Notes: a model not told the origin generated them from the sequence alone. A stretch of DNA of 64,000 nucleotides from Paracoccaceae bacterium (GCA_030066905.1 JASJAR010000003.1:1-64000), one strand, 5' to 3'. Positions 35,905 through 46,553 are shown, counted from the first letter of the stretch. Translations and numbers: made by a program.

Positions 35905-36236
35905 GGGTCACCTTTCGACTTGCCAACCCGGTTGTGTCCGAAACCGGATCGTCTCGCAAGTCTGGGGGAAGAAAGTAGGCTGCCGGCAGGGCGCGGGAGC
36001 GAGGGGTGGGTGTCAACTGCGCTCTGCCGGCAGCCAAGGTCTGCTGCTTGCCAGGCCAGCTTACACAACCCTAAGGAGATTGCAACGAAAATTTCTTCCT
36101 AAGGTTGAAACCGCCCGATCCAGCGAGGCTCCTGACGCCAAGTGTCAGGAGGGTCGGCCCCCGTGCGCCCTGCCCGGGTTGCCAACAGGGGTCCGGGGCT
36201 ACCATGTAAGGAAGCTGCCCGCCGCGGAGACGACCG
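35905..36236. other. Divergent intergenic region with long inverted repeat
   Basis: These 332 bases separate the divergent complex I gene and uvrB. They contain the inverted repeat at 35978-36035 and a direct repeat CCTAAGG (36070-36076 and 36098-36104). No typical LexA box was recognised. Confidence 0.5.
35978..36035. repeat. 12-bp inverted repeat with 34-base loop
   Basis: GGCTGCCGGCAG (35978-35989) and CTGCCGGCAGCC (36024-36035) are perfect complements. Each arm also contains the internal palindrome CTGCCGGCAG, so each could itself be a binding site. Confidence 0.6.
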
Positions 36237-38432
<2,196 letters not shown>

Positions 38433-38446
38433 CTCACAACTCGAAA

Positions 38447-38866
38447 CTAGTGAGTGAATTTTGTGTGCCGGGTCTTCGGAGAGCTTGGGGTTCTGAACTT
38501 CGCCGGGAGACGACCGGCTTCATCCTTGAGGAGTGCGATCAACTCCGCAAGTTGACGCCTCAAGCCAGCGATTTCGTCCTCTGCCTCCTCACGATACTCG
38601 GCCAATGCGCGCAATGCATCTCTAAGCTTATGCTCGTGCTCAATTGCCTCGTCCGCGGCGGATCCGGGGTAAGGTATCTCGGCCTCTCGTTCCTTTTGCG
38701 CTGAAATCCACTCGTTCAGCGCATCCTTGGTATTGGCCAACGCCTCTTCTTGAGTCTCGCCGTCAGACATACAGCCGGGAAGATCTGGGACGAAACCTAA
38801 GTAGCCGCCGCCATCTTCCTCCTCAAGCTTCACCAAAACGATTGCATAGTCCAACGCATCACTCAT
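38447..38866 (-). CDS. hicB: HicB-like antitoxin with C-terminal coiled coil
   Basis: A 139-residue protein. Residues 5-65 form a HicB/UPF0150 domain (YAIVLVKLEEEDGGGYLGFVPDLPGC, then GETQEEALANTKDALNEW). Instead of a short HTH or RHH domain it continues with a charged alpha-helical segment (about 75-130) that should form a coiled coil. It overlaps the upstream toxin gene by eight bases. It likely neutralises the HicA-like toxin. Confidence 0.83.
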   Translation of the reverse strand: MSDALDYAIVLVKLEEEDGGGYLGFVPDLPGCMSDGETQEEALANTKDALNEWISAQKEREAEIPYPGSAADEAIEHEHKLRDALRALAEYREEAEDEIAGLRRQLAELIALLKDEAGRLPAKFRTPSSPKTRHTKFTH

Positions 38867-39119
38867 GTTGCTCTCCGACCTGAATATGCGCATCGGCGTA
38901 GGAAACCACATTCCTGATATAGGGCGGCTTTATCGGTCGGTGCGCCGGAATTGTGCATATGTCGCGCAATCGCGGGCTCGCCACCTTGAAATGGCTTCCT
39001 GTCTTAGGCGGCATTAGCTCCAGTCCGATTTCGTTGCATAATTTCGCGACATCGTCGATCGTCCAATCTGATCGAGGATTGGCCCTCATTTGCTCAAGTA
39101 GAGTCTTCTTCTTGGCCAT
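38859..39119 (-). CDS. hicA: HicA-like mRNA interferase toxin
   Basis: An 86-residue protein with a double-stranded RNA-binding-like HicA fold. The catalytic histidine lies in GSHFKV, and the C-terminal PAHRPIKPPYIRNVV is the family end. An N-terminal extension of about 30 residues precedes the core. ATG 39119 has GAGGA upstream; an in-frame ATG at 39182 would add 21 residues and cannot be excluded. Toxin first, antitoxin second, as in classical hicAB. Confidence 0.8.
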   Translation of the reverse strand: MAKKKTLLEQMRANPRSDWTIDDVAKLCNEIGLELMPPKTGSHFKVASPRLRDICTIPAHRPIKPPYIRNVVSYADAHIQVGEQHE

Positions 39120-39182
39120 GTACGCGTCCTCGATTCCGTTCTGAATCAGGTTTGAGATCGCTTCAAGAGTCAGATTTGCCAC

Positions 39183-39556
39183 ACTTTGAGCGCCGAAAGG
39201 ACGGAACTGCCGCTTTGTAGGACCTCCTGATCACCCGGCGTTCTCTCACGTTGCGAGCTGCTAGTGTCCCCCAGTTCACTCTGGCTTTTAATCCTCGCGC
39301 TCAGGCGCAACCACAACTCCTCGCTCTACCGAGGCATGGCTTCCGAGCATCTGCCGGGCGGTTGGTTCTTCGCCCCAGCGAAGGTTCACCCACCATCCAC
39401 GCCGGACCATCCGAATGCACCTCCGCATGGTGGGTGGAGTCACCCACCCTACGCCCCACCCTACACCCCACCCGTAGGGCGGGCTTCAGCCCGCTGACCC
39501 CGCCACCAACCTGCGCCACCGTGGCGCTGTGACCCCCGTCCTGCGGGGGCATCCCC
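39183..39556. other. Intergenic region with palindromic repeats
   Basis: No gene is supported. The right half is rich in C-runs and contains two hairpin repeats (39429-39448 and 39475-39494) of REP-like character. Confidence 0.55.
39429..39494. repeat. REP-like palindromic elements
   Basis: GGTGGGTG and CACCCACC (39429-39448) form a perfect hairpin. It is followed by CCGTAGGGCGGGCTTCAGC running into a second hairpin GCGGGC/GCCCGC at 39479-39494. The CCGTAGGG(C/T)GGGC core recurs at 60690-60714. Confidence 0.6.
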
Positions 39557-39688
39557 ATGGCCATCAACCTCCGCCTCGCCGACGACCCCGTGAAGCTCCT
39601 GGCCCTGCCAATCGAACAATTCGACGGCAACGACACATCCGACGACCTGCCTCGCGACCGAAAGACCGTCCGCGACATGTGGCCCTGA
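39557..39688 (+). CDS. Short hypothetical frame, 43 residues, doubtful
   Basis: Starts at ATG 39557 and ends at TGA 39686-39688, coding for MAINLRLADDPVKLLALPIE and more. The codon use is like neighbouring genes, but no ribosome binding site or known domain is visible. It may be the remnant of a larger gene upstream of the sulfotransferases. Confidence 0.25.
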   Translation: MAINLRLADDPVKLLALPIEQFDGNDTSDDLPRDRKTVRDMWP

Positions 39689-39811
39689 GACCGCGCCAGG
39701 GGTCGTGATCGGAAGGGTCTCCGGCGCCGGATCGCAGCGGAGAGCGGATGTTGACAGCCCCGGGCCCCGCGCCCATGACCTCCCCGACCCCTCTCCGCCC
39801 GAAGGCCTGCC

Positions 39812-40579
39812 ATGATCTCCCACACCCATCAGGTCATCTACGTTCACCTGCCGAAGACCGCCGGCACATCGGTCAAGTCGCTTTTTGCCGACAACGAGAA
39901 GTACAGGTTCGACAAGGGTGTGCTCGACCCGAACTGGTCGGCGCCGGAGTTCGACGGTTACTACCGGTTCAGCGTCGTGAGAAACCCCTACGACCGGTTC
40001 GTCTCGGGCTGGAAATACTGCGCCTCGACGCGCAACCGGCCGATCCTCGATGTTTTGCGGCATCTGCCGCAGGCCGATCTGGCCGCCGCTCTCAGGACGC
40101 CGGGCCTGTCGGCCATGGCGCGGCGGGCCTATACCCGGGAGTATCGCGGCTACCGGGCGCTCTATTATTCGCGCCTACTGCGCCACAAGCTCGGGCTCAT
40201 CCCCTACAAGCCGTTCAACGCCAGCCACGACTACCAGCATGTCACACGCCAGCAGCACGAGTTGTTGTTCGACGCATCCGGCCGGCTCGCCGTCGACCGC
40301 GTCGTCTTCTTCGAACGCCTCGCCGAGGGTCTGGCCGACGTGTTTTCGGATCTGGGGCGCCCGCTTCCCGACCTGCCCCATGCCAGGCGCAATCCCCGCC
40401 GCAGCGACTATGCCTCCTACTTCGACGCCGAAACGCGCACGCTCTTTGAGGAGAAGTTCGCCGGCGACCTCGGCCGCTTTCGCTACCGGTTCGACACGCC
40501 GCAATCGGAGTTCGGCGTCGCCAGCCTCACCCGCGAGGCCTATCGGGAGACGGGCCCGGCGCGCGGCGCGGGCCCATGA
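39812..40579 (+). CDS. Sulfotransferase family 2 protein, copy 1
   Basis: A 255-residue cytoplasmic sulfotransferase (PAPS-dependent). The 5'-phosphosulfate loop is VHLPKTAGTSVKS near residue 11, and the 3'-phosphate site is SVVRNPYDRFVSGWKY near residue 55. Both are complete. The acceptor is probably a carbohydrate (cell-surface glycan), by family. It is a tandem paralogue of the next gene, overlapping it by four bases. No other polysaccharide gene is adjacent. Confidence 0.88.
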   Translation: MISHTHQVIYVHLPKTAGTSVKSLFADNEKYRFDKGVLDPNWSAPEFDGYYRFSVVRNPYDRFVSGWKYCASTRNRPILDVLRHLPQADLAAALRTPGLSAMARRAYTREYRGYRALYYSRLLRHKLGLIPYKPFNASHDYQHVTRQQHELLFDASGRLAVDRVVFFERLAEGLADVFSDLGRPLPDLPHARRNPRRSDYASYFDAETRTLFEEKFAGDLGRFRYRFDTPQSEFGVASLTREAYRETGPARGAGP

Positions 40580-41334
40580 TCTCACGCAAGCACCGGGTGA
40601 TCTTCGTTCATGTCCGGAAATCCGCCGGGACGACGGTCAAGGCTCTGTTCGAGGATGCCGACGACACGAAGTTCGGCGGCCCGGTCTGCGGGCCGGGGTG
40701 GGACGACCCCGAGTTCGCGGGCTATTACCGCTTCGCCGTCGTGCGCAACCCGTTCGACCGCTTCGTCTCCGGCTGGAAGTATCTGCCATCGACCCGCAAT
40801 CGGCCCATCGAAGACGTGCTGCGGCATCTGCCCCGGCAAACCCCGGGCGGCTACGTTCTCGCCCCGGGGGCCTCGCTTACGGCGCGCTACCACGACGGCC
40901 TCGAATATCTCGGCTGGCAGGTCAATCGGCTGAAATACACCGCATCGAGCCTCGTTGGCCGCCCCCCGGCGCGGCGGGCCGACGGCAAGCACGACCATAC
41001 CCACCTGACCCTCCAGCAATGGCAGATGTGCCTCGACCCGGCGGGCCGTTTCCCCCTCGACCGCATCGTCTTTTACGAACGTCTCGCCGACGGGCTGGCC
41101 GATGTCTTCGCCGATCTCGGCCGCGAGAGGCCGCAGATACCGCATCTCAGACCGACCGGCCGGCGCGCCGGCTACCGGGCGCTCTTCACCGAAGAGGCCC
41201 GCAGGCTGTTCGAGCAGATCTACGCCCGCGACCTCGCCATCTGGGGCTACGACTTCGACACCGGCCTGCCGGGCACGGAGGCGGCCAGCATCACCGATCT
41301 GTCGCAGATCGAGCGCGCCCCGGCATCGGCCTGA
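40576..41334 (+). CDS. Sulfotransferase family 2 protein, copy 2
   Basis: A 252-residue paralogue of the upstream protein, sharing the N-terminal VIFVHVRKSAGTTVKALF loop (K retained, P lost) and AVVRNPFDRFVSGWKYLPST. The middle (residues 85-150) diverges, suggesting a different acceptor. The ATG overlaps the previous stop (ATGA), so both are cotranslated. A lone duplication followed by divergence is the simplest history. Confidence 0.86.
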   Translation: MISRKHRVIFVHVRKSAGTTVKALFEDADDTKFGGPVCGPGWDDPEFAGYYRFAVVRNPFDRFVSGWKYLPSTRNRPIEDVLRHLPRQTPGGYVLAPGASLTARYHDGLEYLGWQVNRLKYTASSLVGRPPARRADGKHDHTHLTLQQWQMCLDPAGRFPLDRIVFYERLADGLADVFADLGRERPQIPHLRPTGRRAGYRALFTEEARRLFEQIYARDLAIWGYDFDTGLPGTEAASITDLSQIERAPASA

Positions 41335-41479
41335 CCGCAGGGCCGGCGGCCTGTCGCAGCGGCGCAACACCGCATCCAATCACGGCCATGTGAACCCTTT
41401 CTTCGCCCAATTGCGGCCTAATACTCATGGTCTGACGCTGCCTGAGGCGCGCTGCCGCGCCGTAACCTGGGATAATTGT

Positions 41480-42088
41480 ATGACGATTGACCGTAGAACG
41501 TTTCTCGCGGCCGGCGGGGCTGCCGCGATGTCTGCACCGGCGATGGCTCAGCATGCCACGCCTCAAGAACTGCCCGAGGAATTCCTGCCGCGCCGGATCC
41601 GCCTGCGGGCCGAGTTCCCCGCCGGGGAAATCCACCTCATCCCCGGCGACTTCGCGCTCTACTGGACCGAGGAAGACCGTTACGCGATCCGCTATGCGGT
41701 AGGGATCGGCCGTGGCGACCTTTACGAGGCGGGTACGTTCTGGATCCGCGCGAAGAAGGAATGGCCGGGCTGGAAGCCGACGCCTGAAATGATGGAACGC
41801 GAGCCGGAACTCTACAAGGATTTCGAAGAAGGCGAGAAATGGGAGAACGGCCAGCCCGGCGGGCCCGGCAATCCCCTCGGCGCCCGGGCGCTCTACCTCT
41901 TCGACGAGGTGGGCCGCGACACCTACCTGCGCATCCATGGGACGAACCGGCCGCGGACGATCGGTACGGCGGTGTCGAACGGGTGTGCCCGTCTCATCAA
42001 CTCCCACATCGCCCATCTTTACGAACTCGTCCCCCTCGGCACGAAGGTCGTCCTCTATCCGAAGGGGTGGAACGCCCGCGTCGGTTGA
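41480..42088 (+). CDS. L,D-transpeptidase (YkuD family), Tat-exported
   Basis: A 202-residue peptidoglycan cross-linking enzyme. The N-terminus MTIDRRTFLAAGGAAAMSAP is a Tat signal (RRTFL), with cleavage near AMAQ. The YkuD catalytic site is HGTNRP followed by VSNGCARL with the nucleophile cysteine. ATG 41480 gives exactly this signal; the longer open frame upstream overlaps the sulfotransferase gene. Confidence 0.92.
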   Translation: MTIDRRTFLAAGGAAAMSAPAMAQHATPQELPEEFLPRRIRLRAEFPAGEIHLIPGDFALYWTEEDRYAIRYAVGIGRGDLYEAGTFWIRAKKEWPGWKPTPEMMEREPELYKDFEEGEKWENGQPGGPGNPLGARALYLFDEVGRDTYLRIHGTNRPRTIGTAVSNGCARLINSHIAHLYELVPLGTKVVLYPKGWNARVG

Positions 42089-42139
42089 GGCCCGACGGCC
42101 TGCGGCGGTTTGGGGCCGGGTCCGGCCCGGCCCGGACAC

Positions 42140-42160
42140 GCCCCGGACATGATCCGGGGC
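42140..42160 (+). terminator. Hairpin downstream of the L,D-transpeptidase gene
   Basis: GCCCCGGA and TCCGGGGC are perfect arms with a 5-base loop. There is a C-rich tail rather than a T-run, so it is a weak or Rho-assisted terminator at best. Confidence 0.45.
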
Positions 42161-42312
42161 CCCCACACCCCGAGCGCATCGTGCGCTGAGGCGCCCGACC
42201 GAGCCCAGGAGGCAAAGGACGGAGGCTCCGCGCGAACGAACCCCGGCCCAAGCCCCCAAAGCATCGGGCCGGCGTTTCGCCCCGACGCCGTTTCGCGCTA
42301 GGTAAACCTTCC

Positions 42313-42741
42313 ATGCACCGTTTGCTCGTTCTGCTGCTTCTCGCGTCCGGCCCGGCCCAGGCCTGGGACTTCTCGCCGGTCCCCGTCTGCACCCTGTCAC
42401 GCGACGGGCCGACGCCGGTCGAGATCACCTTCGACCCGCGCGCCGACGAACCCTATGCGATCTCCGTGACCTCCGACGCCCCCTGGCCCGCCGGCACCGT
42501 CTTCGGCATCCGCTTCGAGGGCCCGCGGGGGCTCACGATCCGTACCGACCGGTACCGGCTTTCCGCCGACGGGCGACGGCTCACGGTCACCGATCGCGGG
42601 TTCGGCAACGTCTTGAACGGGCTTGAATTCAACGCCGCGGCCACGCTCTTTGCGGGACGTGCGGCACGCCAGATCTCGCTCGCCGGTGCCGCCGGACCGG
42701 TGCGCGCCTTTCGTGCCTGCATCTCGGCGCCGGTCGCGTAA
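42313..42741 (+). CDS. Secreted hypothetical protein
   Basis: A 142-residue protein with a clear signal peptide (MHRLLVLLLLASGPAQA). The mature part is beta-rich (short alternating strands such as VEITFDPRADEPYAISVTS) with two cysteines (CTLS near residue 27, FRACISAP near the end) that could form a disulfide. No family recognised. The ribosome binding site is weak. Probably periplasmic. Confidence 0.75.
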   Translation: MHRLLVLLLLASGPAQAWDFSPVPVCTLSRDGPTPVEITFDPRADEPYAISVTSDAPWPAGTVFGIRFEGPRGLTIRTDRYRLSADGRRLTVTDRGFGNVLNGLEFNAAATLFAGRAARQISLAGAAGPVRAFRACISAPVA

Positions 42742-42802
42742 CCGGCTGTTAACCAATCACAAAATGGCCTGATTTTCGCCGGCAGGCAGCGGTTGACCCG
42801 TC

Positions 42803-42820
42803 CGTTACAAATTCGTTACA
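42803..42820. promoter_or_regulatory. Direct repeat CGTTACA, 11-base period
   Basis: CGTTACA occurs at 42803-42809 and 42814-42820, one helical turn apart, as expected for a site bound by an OmpR-family dimer. It lies about 120 bases upstream of the regulator gene at 42939 and may be an autoregulatory site. Confidence 0.45.
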
Positions 42821-42938
42821 CGCTCCCTCGCCGGGAAACGGCAGCGATCTCGCGCTCGAACGGCCGCCCCACTGACCCCACAATCCGCAATCCGATCGGC
42901 CCGCCTGCCGGCGCCGAGCTTTAGAAGGTTTTTGAGTC

Positions 42939-43631
42939 ATGCGTGTCCTCGTTGCTGAAACCACCTGGAATACCTCCGCCGTCGCCCACGACCTCACCCG
43001 TGGCGGCTTCCTCGTCACCCGTGCCAACAACGGCGAGGAGATGCTGCTTTTCGTACGCGATGCGATCCAGGACGTCGTCGTGTTCGATGTCGATCTGGGG
43101 GACATCACGGCAGAGCGCGCCGCGCGCAGCCTCAGGATGTACCGCGACACCCTGCCGGTCATCGCCATTGCCGAGGGGGCCGACCGGGTCACGGTGGCGC
43201 GGCTCTACAAGGCCGGGGCGGATCACGTCTACACCGACCTTCCCGAACCCGAGGAACTCGCCGCACGCATCCGCGCCTTTGCCCGCCGGTCGGCCGGCTA
43301 CCCCTCGCCCGAAGTCACGCTGGGGCCGGTCACCGTCAATCTCGACACCAGGCGGGTCGCGGTCGGCGACATCGCCCTCGCGCTGACGCCGGCGGAGTAC
43401 GAGCTCCTCGAACACCTGACGTTGCGGCGCCAGCGGATCGTCTCGCGCGACCACATCATGACCCATCTCTACGGGCTCGACGACGCGCCCGACAGCAAGA
43501 TCATCGACGTGCACCTGTCGCGGATTCGCAAGAAGCTGCGCACCGCCGGGGCCGACCCGCGACAGCTTCGCACGATGAACGGGCGCGGTCTGAGCTTCGG
43601 CGGTTTCGAACAGCGCGCCACGGCCGCGTGA
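42939..43631 (+). CDS. CtrA-like response regulator with degenerate receiver
   Basis: A 230-residue regulator. The receiver (1-115) keeps D50 at the phosphorylation position (VVVFDVDLGD), but the metal-binding pair that is normally Asp-Asp is T8-T9 (AETTWNTS), and the conserved lysine is missing (TDLPEPEEL). Normal aspartyl phosphorylation is therefore unlikely. The winged-helix output domain (about 125-222) resembles CtrA (HIMTHLYGLDDAPDSKIIDV, LSRIRKKLR). It probably works without phosphorylation or through another signal. Stand-alone gene, no kinase nearby. Confidence 0.88.
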   Translation: MRVLVAETTWNTSAVAHDLTRGGFLVTRANNGEEMLLFVRDAIQDVVVFDVDLGDITAERAARSLRMYRDTLPVIAIAEGADRVTVARLYKAGADHVYTDLPEPEELAARIRAFARRSAGYPSPEVTLGPVTVNLDTRRVAVGDIALALTPAEYELLEHLTLRRQRIVSRDHIMTHLYGLDDAPDSKIIDVHLSRIRKKLRTAGADPRQLRTMNGRGLSFGGFEQRATAA

Positions 43632-43811
43632 ATCGCCGCGCCCGGGAGGCATTTCTGCAACATCCCCACAGTCTTGCCGATTGCGGCGCAATTGTGGCGG
43701 CTTCCCGGGCCGGTGCCCAATTTTCGACAGAATCCCTGCTCAGTGAAGGGCGGTTAACAGACGAGTAAGCGCCAGTACCTAGACTGCTTTCGGTTCCATC
43801 GGTGGGTTGTG
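43632..43811. other. Intergenic region
   Basis: About 180 bases without a gene between the CtrA-like regulator and a secreted protein. GGTTAAC at 43752-43758 resembles a half CtrA box but lacks the second half. Confidence 0.4.
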
Positions 43812-44471
43812 ATGCTGCTCCGTGCTGCCCTTCTCTTTCTGTGTGCCGCACCGGCGGCGCTGGCCGGGCCCTGGCCGGACGAACCGTCCGGCACGTTCAT
43901 CTCGGTGACGGAGGATTTCGCCGAAGGAACCGGCGAGGGCACCACGTCGATCTTCGTTGAAAGCGCCGGCAGCGAGAGCTTCACCATCGGGATCGATTCG
44001 GTGCTGGGCGAAACCGATGATGACTGGTCGGCGCTCGCCTTCATCCGCCAGCCGCTCACCCCCACCACCGCGCGCGACCGCTTGGCGGTCTCCGCCGGGT
44101 TCGGCGCCCAGGCCACCACGGAGGGCACCGAACCCCTCGTGCTGCTCGGCGGCGCCTGGGGCCGCGATGTCGATGGCAATGTCGGCGGCTGGCTCAGCCT
44201 CGAGGGCGAGGCCCGCTACGGCCCCAATACCGGCGACACCGAGCTTCAGGGCGACGCGACGCTGGCCGTCGAACCGGTCGACCGCATCGCGCTTGTCAAC
44301 GAACTCAGTGTCACCGGGGTTCCCGGGTCCGAGATCGATGCCGAAACCCAGCTCACAACCAGCATCGTCGGCTCAATCTCCGAGCGTGCCCGGCTCGAAC
44401 TCGGCGCCACGGTCGACCTGACGGGCGATGCGCCGACGGGCATCCGCCTCGGCACCTGGCTCGAGTTCTAG
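43812..44471 (+). CDS. Secreted hypothetical protein, possible beta-barrel
   Basis: A 219-residue protein with a signal peptide (MLLRAALLFLCAAPAALA). The mature protein has alternating short hydrophobic strands (GWLSLEGEARYG, ATLAVEPVDRIALVNELSV, LGATVDLTGDAPTGIRLGTW) and ends in an aromatic residue (WLEF), as many outer-membrane barrels do. ATG 43812 or GTG 43809 can start it. No family recognised. It is placed just downstream of the CtrA-like regulator and could be one of its targets. Confidence 0.75.
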   Translation: MLLRAALLFLCAAPAALAGPWPDEPSGTFISVTEDFAEGTGEGTTSIFVESAGSESFTIGIDSVLGETDDDWSALAFIRQPLTPTTARDRLAVSAGFGAQATTEGTEPLVLLGGAWGRDVDGNVGGWLSLEGEARYGPNTGDTELQGDATLAVEPVDRIALVNELSVTGVPGSEIDAETQLTTSIVGSISERARLELGATVDLTGDAPTGIRLGTWLEF

Positions 44472-44494
44472 GCGCTGAACAGGGGCTCCGGCGC

Positions 44495-44812
44495 CTAGAA
44501 CCTCGCCACGACCTCATACATCACCGGCTCGAAGCCGCGCGCCATGGCGCTGATCTCCCGGTTGCGCTCGCGCATTTCCGCGCTCCGGAGCATCGCCTGG
44601 AAATCGCTGCGCTCCCGCCATTGGGAGTAGTTCGCGATCCGGGTTTGCGCGTCGTTGACGTGGATCGCGGCGCCGACGAACCCCGGCTGCTTCGAGATGA
44701 ATGCGGCATAGGCCTCCGACAGCGCATCGATCATGTCCTGGCACGTCCCCGGCGTGCATTCGAAGGTCGTGAGCACCGTCTGGACGGCGGCGTCGGTCGA
44801 AATGGTCACCAT
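44495..44812 (-). CDS. Antibiotic biosynthesis monooxygenase (ABM) domain protein
   Basis: A 105-residue single-domain dimeric alpha/beta-barrel protein. The N-terminal TVLTTFECTPGTCQDMIDAL and the IANYSQWRERSDFQAML strand are typical of the ABM fold. Members are small monooxygenases or haem-related enzymes; the substrate is unknown. ATG 44812 has GAGGAGG upstream. Confidence 0.85.
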   Translation of the reverse strand: MVTISTDAAVQTVLTTFECTPGTCQDMIDALSEAYAAFISKQPGFVGAAIHVNDAQTRIANYSQWRERSDFQAMLRSAEMRERNREISAMARGFEPVMYEVVARF

Positions 44813-44843
44813 GGCATGTCCTCCTCGACCCGAGCCTAGCACA

Positions 44844-45317
44844 TCACCAGTGCAGCGTCCCCGGCCCGCCCTTGACGATCCCGTCGAGGTTGTCGGTCAC
44901 CCAGCCGCCATAGAAATCCCCCGGCTGCGGGCGCACCCGTGCATCGCCCACGAAACAGGCGTCCATGGCGGCTGGGTAGAACGCCACATAATCGCGGATC
45001 GCCTCGAAGCGCTGCGTCGGCGCGGGATAGGCCCAGGCCGCCCGGCGCGCCGCCTCCCCTCCGGCGGCGACGTCGAAGTAGCGCGCCCGGCCCTTCCATT
45101 CGCACCGGCTTGCCCCGGCCACCGGCAGCAGCACACCGTCGGGCACATCCTCGGGCGGGATGTAGTAGGTCGGCGCATGATGGGTTTCGAGCACCCGGTA
45201 GCCGGCCGTGCTCCGAACGATCTCCGCACCACCGAACACAACGCGCAAAACCGCCGCAACCGGTTCCAACGCCGGCGGGCGCGGGTAGGACTGGACGTTC
45301 TCGCGGGGCAGTTCCAT
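44844..45317 (-). CDS. DUF427 family protein
   Basis: A 157-residue protein of the DUF427 family: VVFGGAEIVRSTAGYRVLE, the YYIPPEDV and CEWKGRARYFDV stretches, and AIRDYVAFYPAAMDA. Function unknown; the fold is a small beta-barrel. Probably cytoplasmic, with no operon partner. Confidence 0.9.
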   Translation of the reverse strand: MELPRENVQSYPRPPALEPVAAVLRVVFGGAEIVRSTAGYRVLETHHAPTYYIPPEDVPDGVLLPVAGASRCEWKGRARYFDVAAGGEAARRAAWAYPAPTQRFEAIRDYVAFYPAAMDACFVGDARVRPQPGDFYGGWVTDNLDGIVKGGPGTLHW

Positions 45318-45518
45318 CGCCAGCCACCTAGGCGGACGACCTTTCCGAACAAGGCGCCACCGCCGGTCCGGGCGTCAAGCGTACATCGCCGCCGCTCCCC
45401 CGCGACCGGGAGAGACCCACGCCCCGGGGCCTGACCCGAAGCCCCGAAGCTGTTACACCCGGGGCCCGGGGGGCGCGGCTGCCGAGCGGGTCCCGACCGA
45501 AGTCTCCGCATCCGGCCC

Positions 45519-45926
45519 TTACCGCAAGACATGCACCGCTGTCTTGGCATGGCGCACCACCCGGGCTGCCGTGCTGCCCAGGATCAGGTCCGAAGGGCCC
45601 GGCCGGTGCGACATCACCACGATGCAATCGACGCCGTGCCGTTCGGACCAGGCGACGATCTCCGCCCCCGCATGCCCTGAGGTTACGACCGGCTCGACGT
45701 CGTCGGCCCCCGACAGCCGCTCCCGAAACCGCGCGATCGTGCGTTCGTGGGAACTAGCGATCAGCCCCTCCGGCAGTTCGACGGCGACATAGCCCGGCAC
45801 CTCCTCGATCACCGTCAGCGCGGTGATCCGCCCGCCGGGAGCGGCGAGACACCGCGCGACCTCGAGCCCCTTGGCCAGCGGCACCGTCTCGTCCGGCGCG
45901 ACGGCCAGAAGAACGTGTTGATACAT
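45519..45926 (-). CDS. Universal stress protein (UspA family)
   Basis: A 135-residue single USP domain. MYQHVLLAVAPDE is the first strand, and the C-terminal GSTAARVVRHAKTAVHVLR resembles the ATP-binding G-2x-G-9x-G(S/T) loop with changes. ATG 45926 follows GAGGAGGAAGG. Divergent from the pyridoxamine oxidase-like gene (46032). Confidence 0.9.
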   Translation of the reverse strand: MYQHVLLAVAPDETVPLAKGLEVARCLAAPGGRITALTVIEEVPGYVAVELPEGLIASSHERTIARFRERLSGADDVEPVVTSGHAGAEIVAWSERHGVDCIVVMSHRPGPSDLILGSTAARVVRHAKTAVHVLR

Positions 45927-46031
45927 CGACCCTTCCTCCTCGGCCGAAAGCCTAGCAGCGGGTGACAACACGGGATTTGATCTGACGCAGCGCGCTTGCG
46001 CCTGCCGGCCGGGCGGGGCAAGGCTCGAAGA

Positions 46032-46532
46032 ATGGCACAACAAAGCCCGTTCCGCCCTGTCGATGATGAGGCGCGGCAGCGCGCCCGCGCGCTCCTCGCC
46101 GGGGCCACGCACGGTGCCCTCGGTGTGCGCGACCCGGCCTCCGGCGACCCGGTCGTCAGCCGCATCGCCGTAGCACTCGACCCCGACGACACCCCGATGA
46201 CGCTGATCTCGGAGCTGTCGCCCCACACCGAAGCCCTCCGCGCCGCGCCCCGCGCCTCGCTCCTTCTCGGCGAGCCAGGCGGCAGGGGCGACCCGCTCAC
46301 CCATCCGCGGATCACGCTCGCGGTCGACGCGGCATTCGTCCCCCGGGGCACAGAAACCCATTCCGCGCTGCGCATGCACTGGCTTGCCCGGCGCCCGAAA
46401 TCGAAGCTCTACATCGACTTTGCGGATTTCCACCTCGTCCGGCTGCATCCGCGAGCGGCCCTCCTCAACGGCGGATTCGGAAAGGCCTTCGAGCTTGCGC
46501 CCGAAGACCTTCTGGCAAAATCGCCCAGGTGA
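46032..46532 (+). CDS. Pyridoxamine 5'-phosphate oxidase-like FMN-binding protein (HugZ type)
   Basis: A 166-residue split-barrel protein. GALGVRDPASGDPVVSRIAVALD and LISELSPHTEALRAAPRASLLLG match the flavin- or haem-binding HugZ/PPOX-like class. It lacks the C-terminal haem-handling domain of full-length HugZ. ATG 46032 follows AAGG; an upstream in-frame start at 45996 is less likely. Confidence 0.88.
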   Translation: MAQQSPFRPVDDEARQRARALLAGATHGALGVRDPASGDPVVSRIAVALDPDDTPMTLISELSPHTEALRAAPRASLLLGEPGGRGDPLTHPRITLAVDAAFVPRGTETHSALRMHWLARRPKSKLYIDFADFHLVRLHPRAALLNGGFGKAFELAPEDLLAKSPR

Positions 46533-46553
46533 GCCGCCGCGACGGCAAGAACG

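Noticed and set aside
43752..43767. CtrA binding site upstream of the secreted protein gene
   Set aside because: Only one TTAAC half is present; the second half at the required seven-base spacing is missing.
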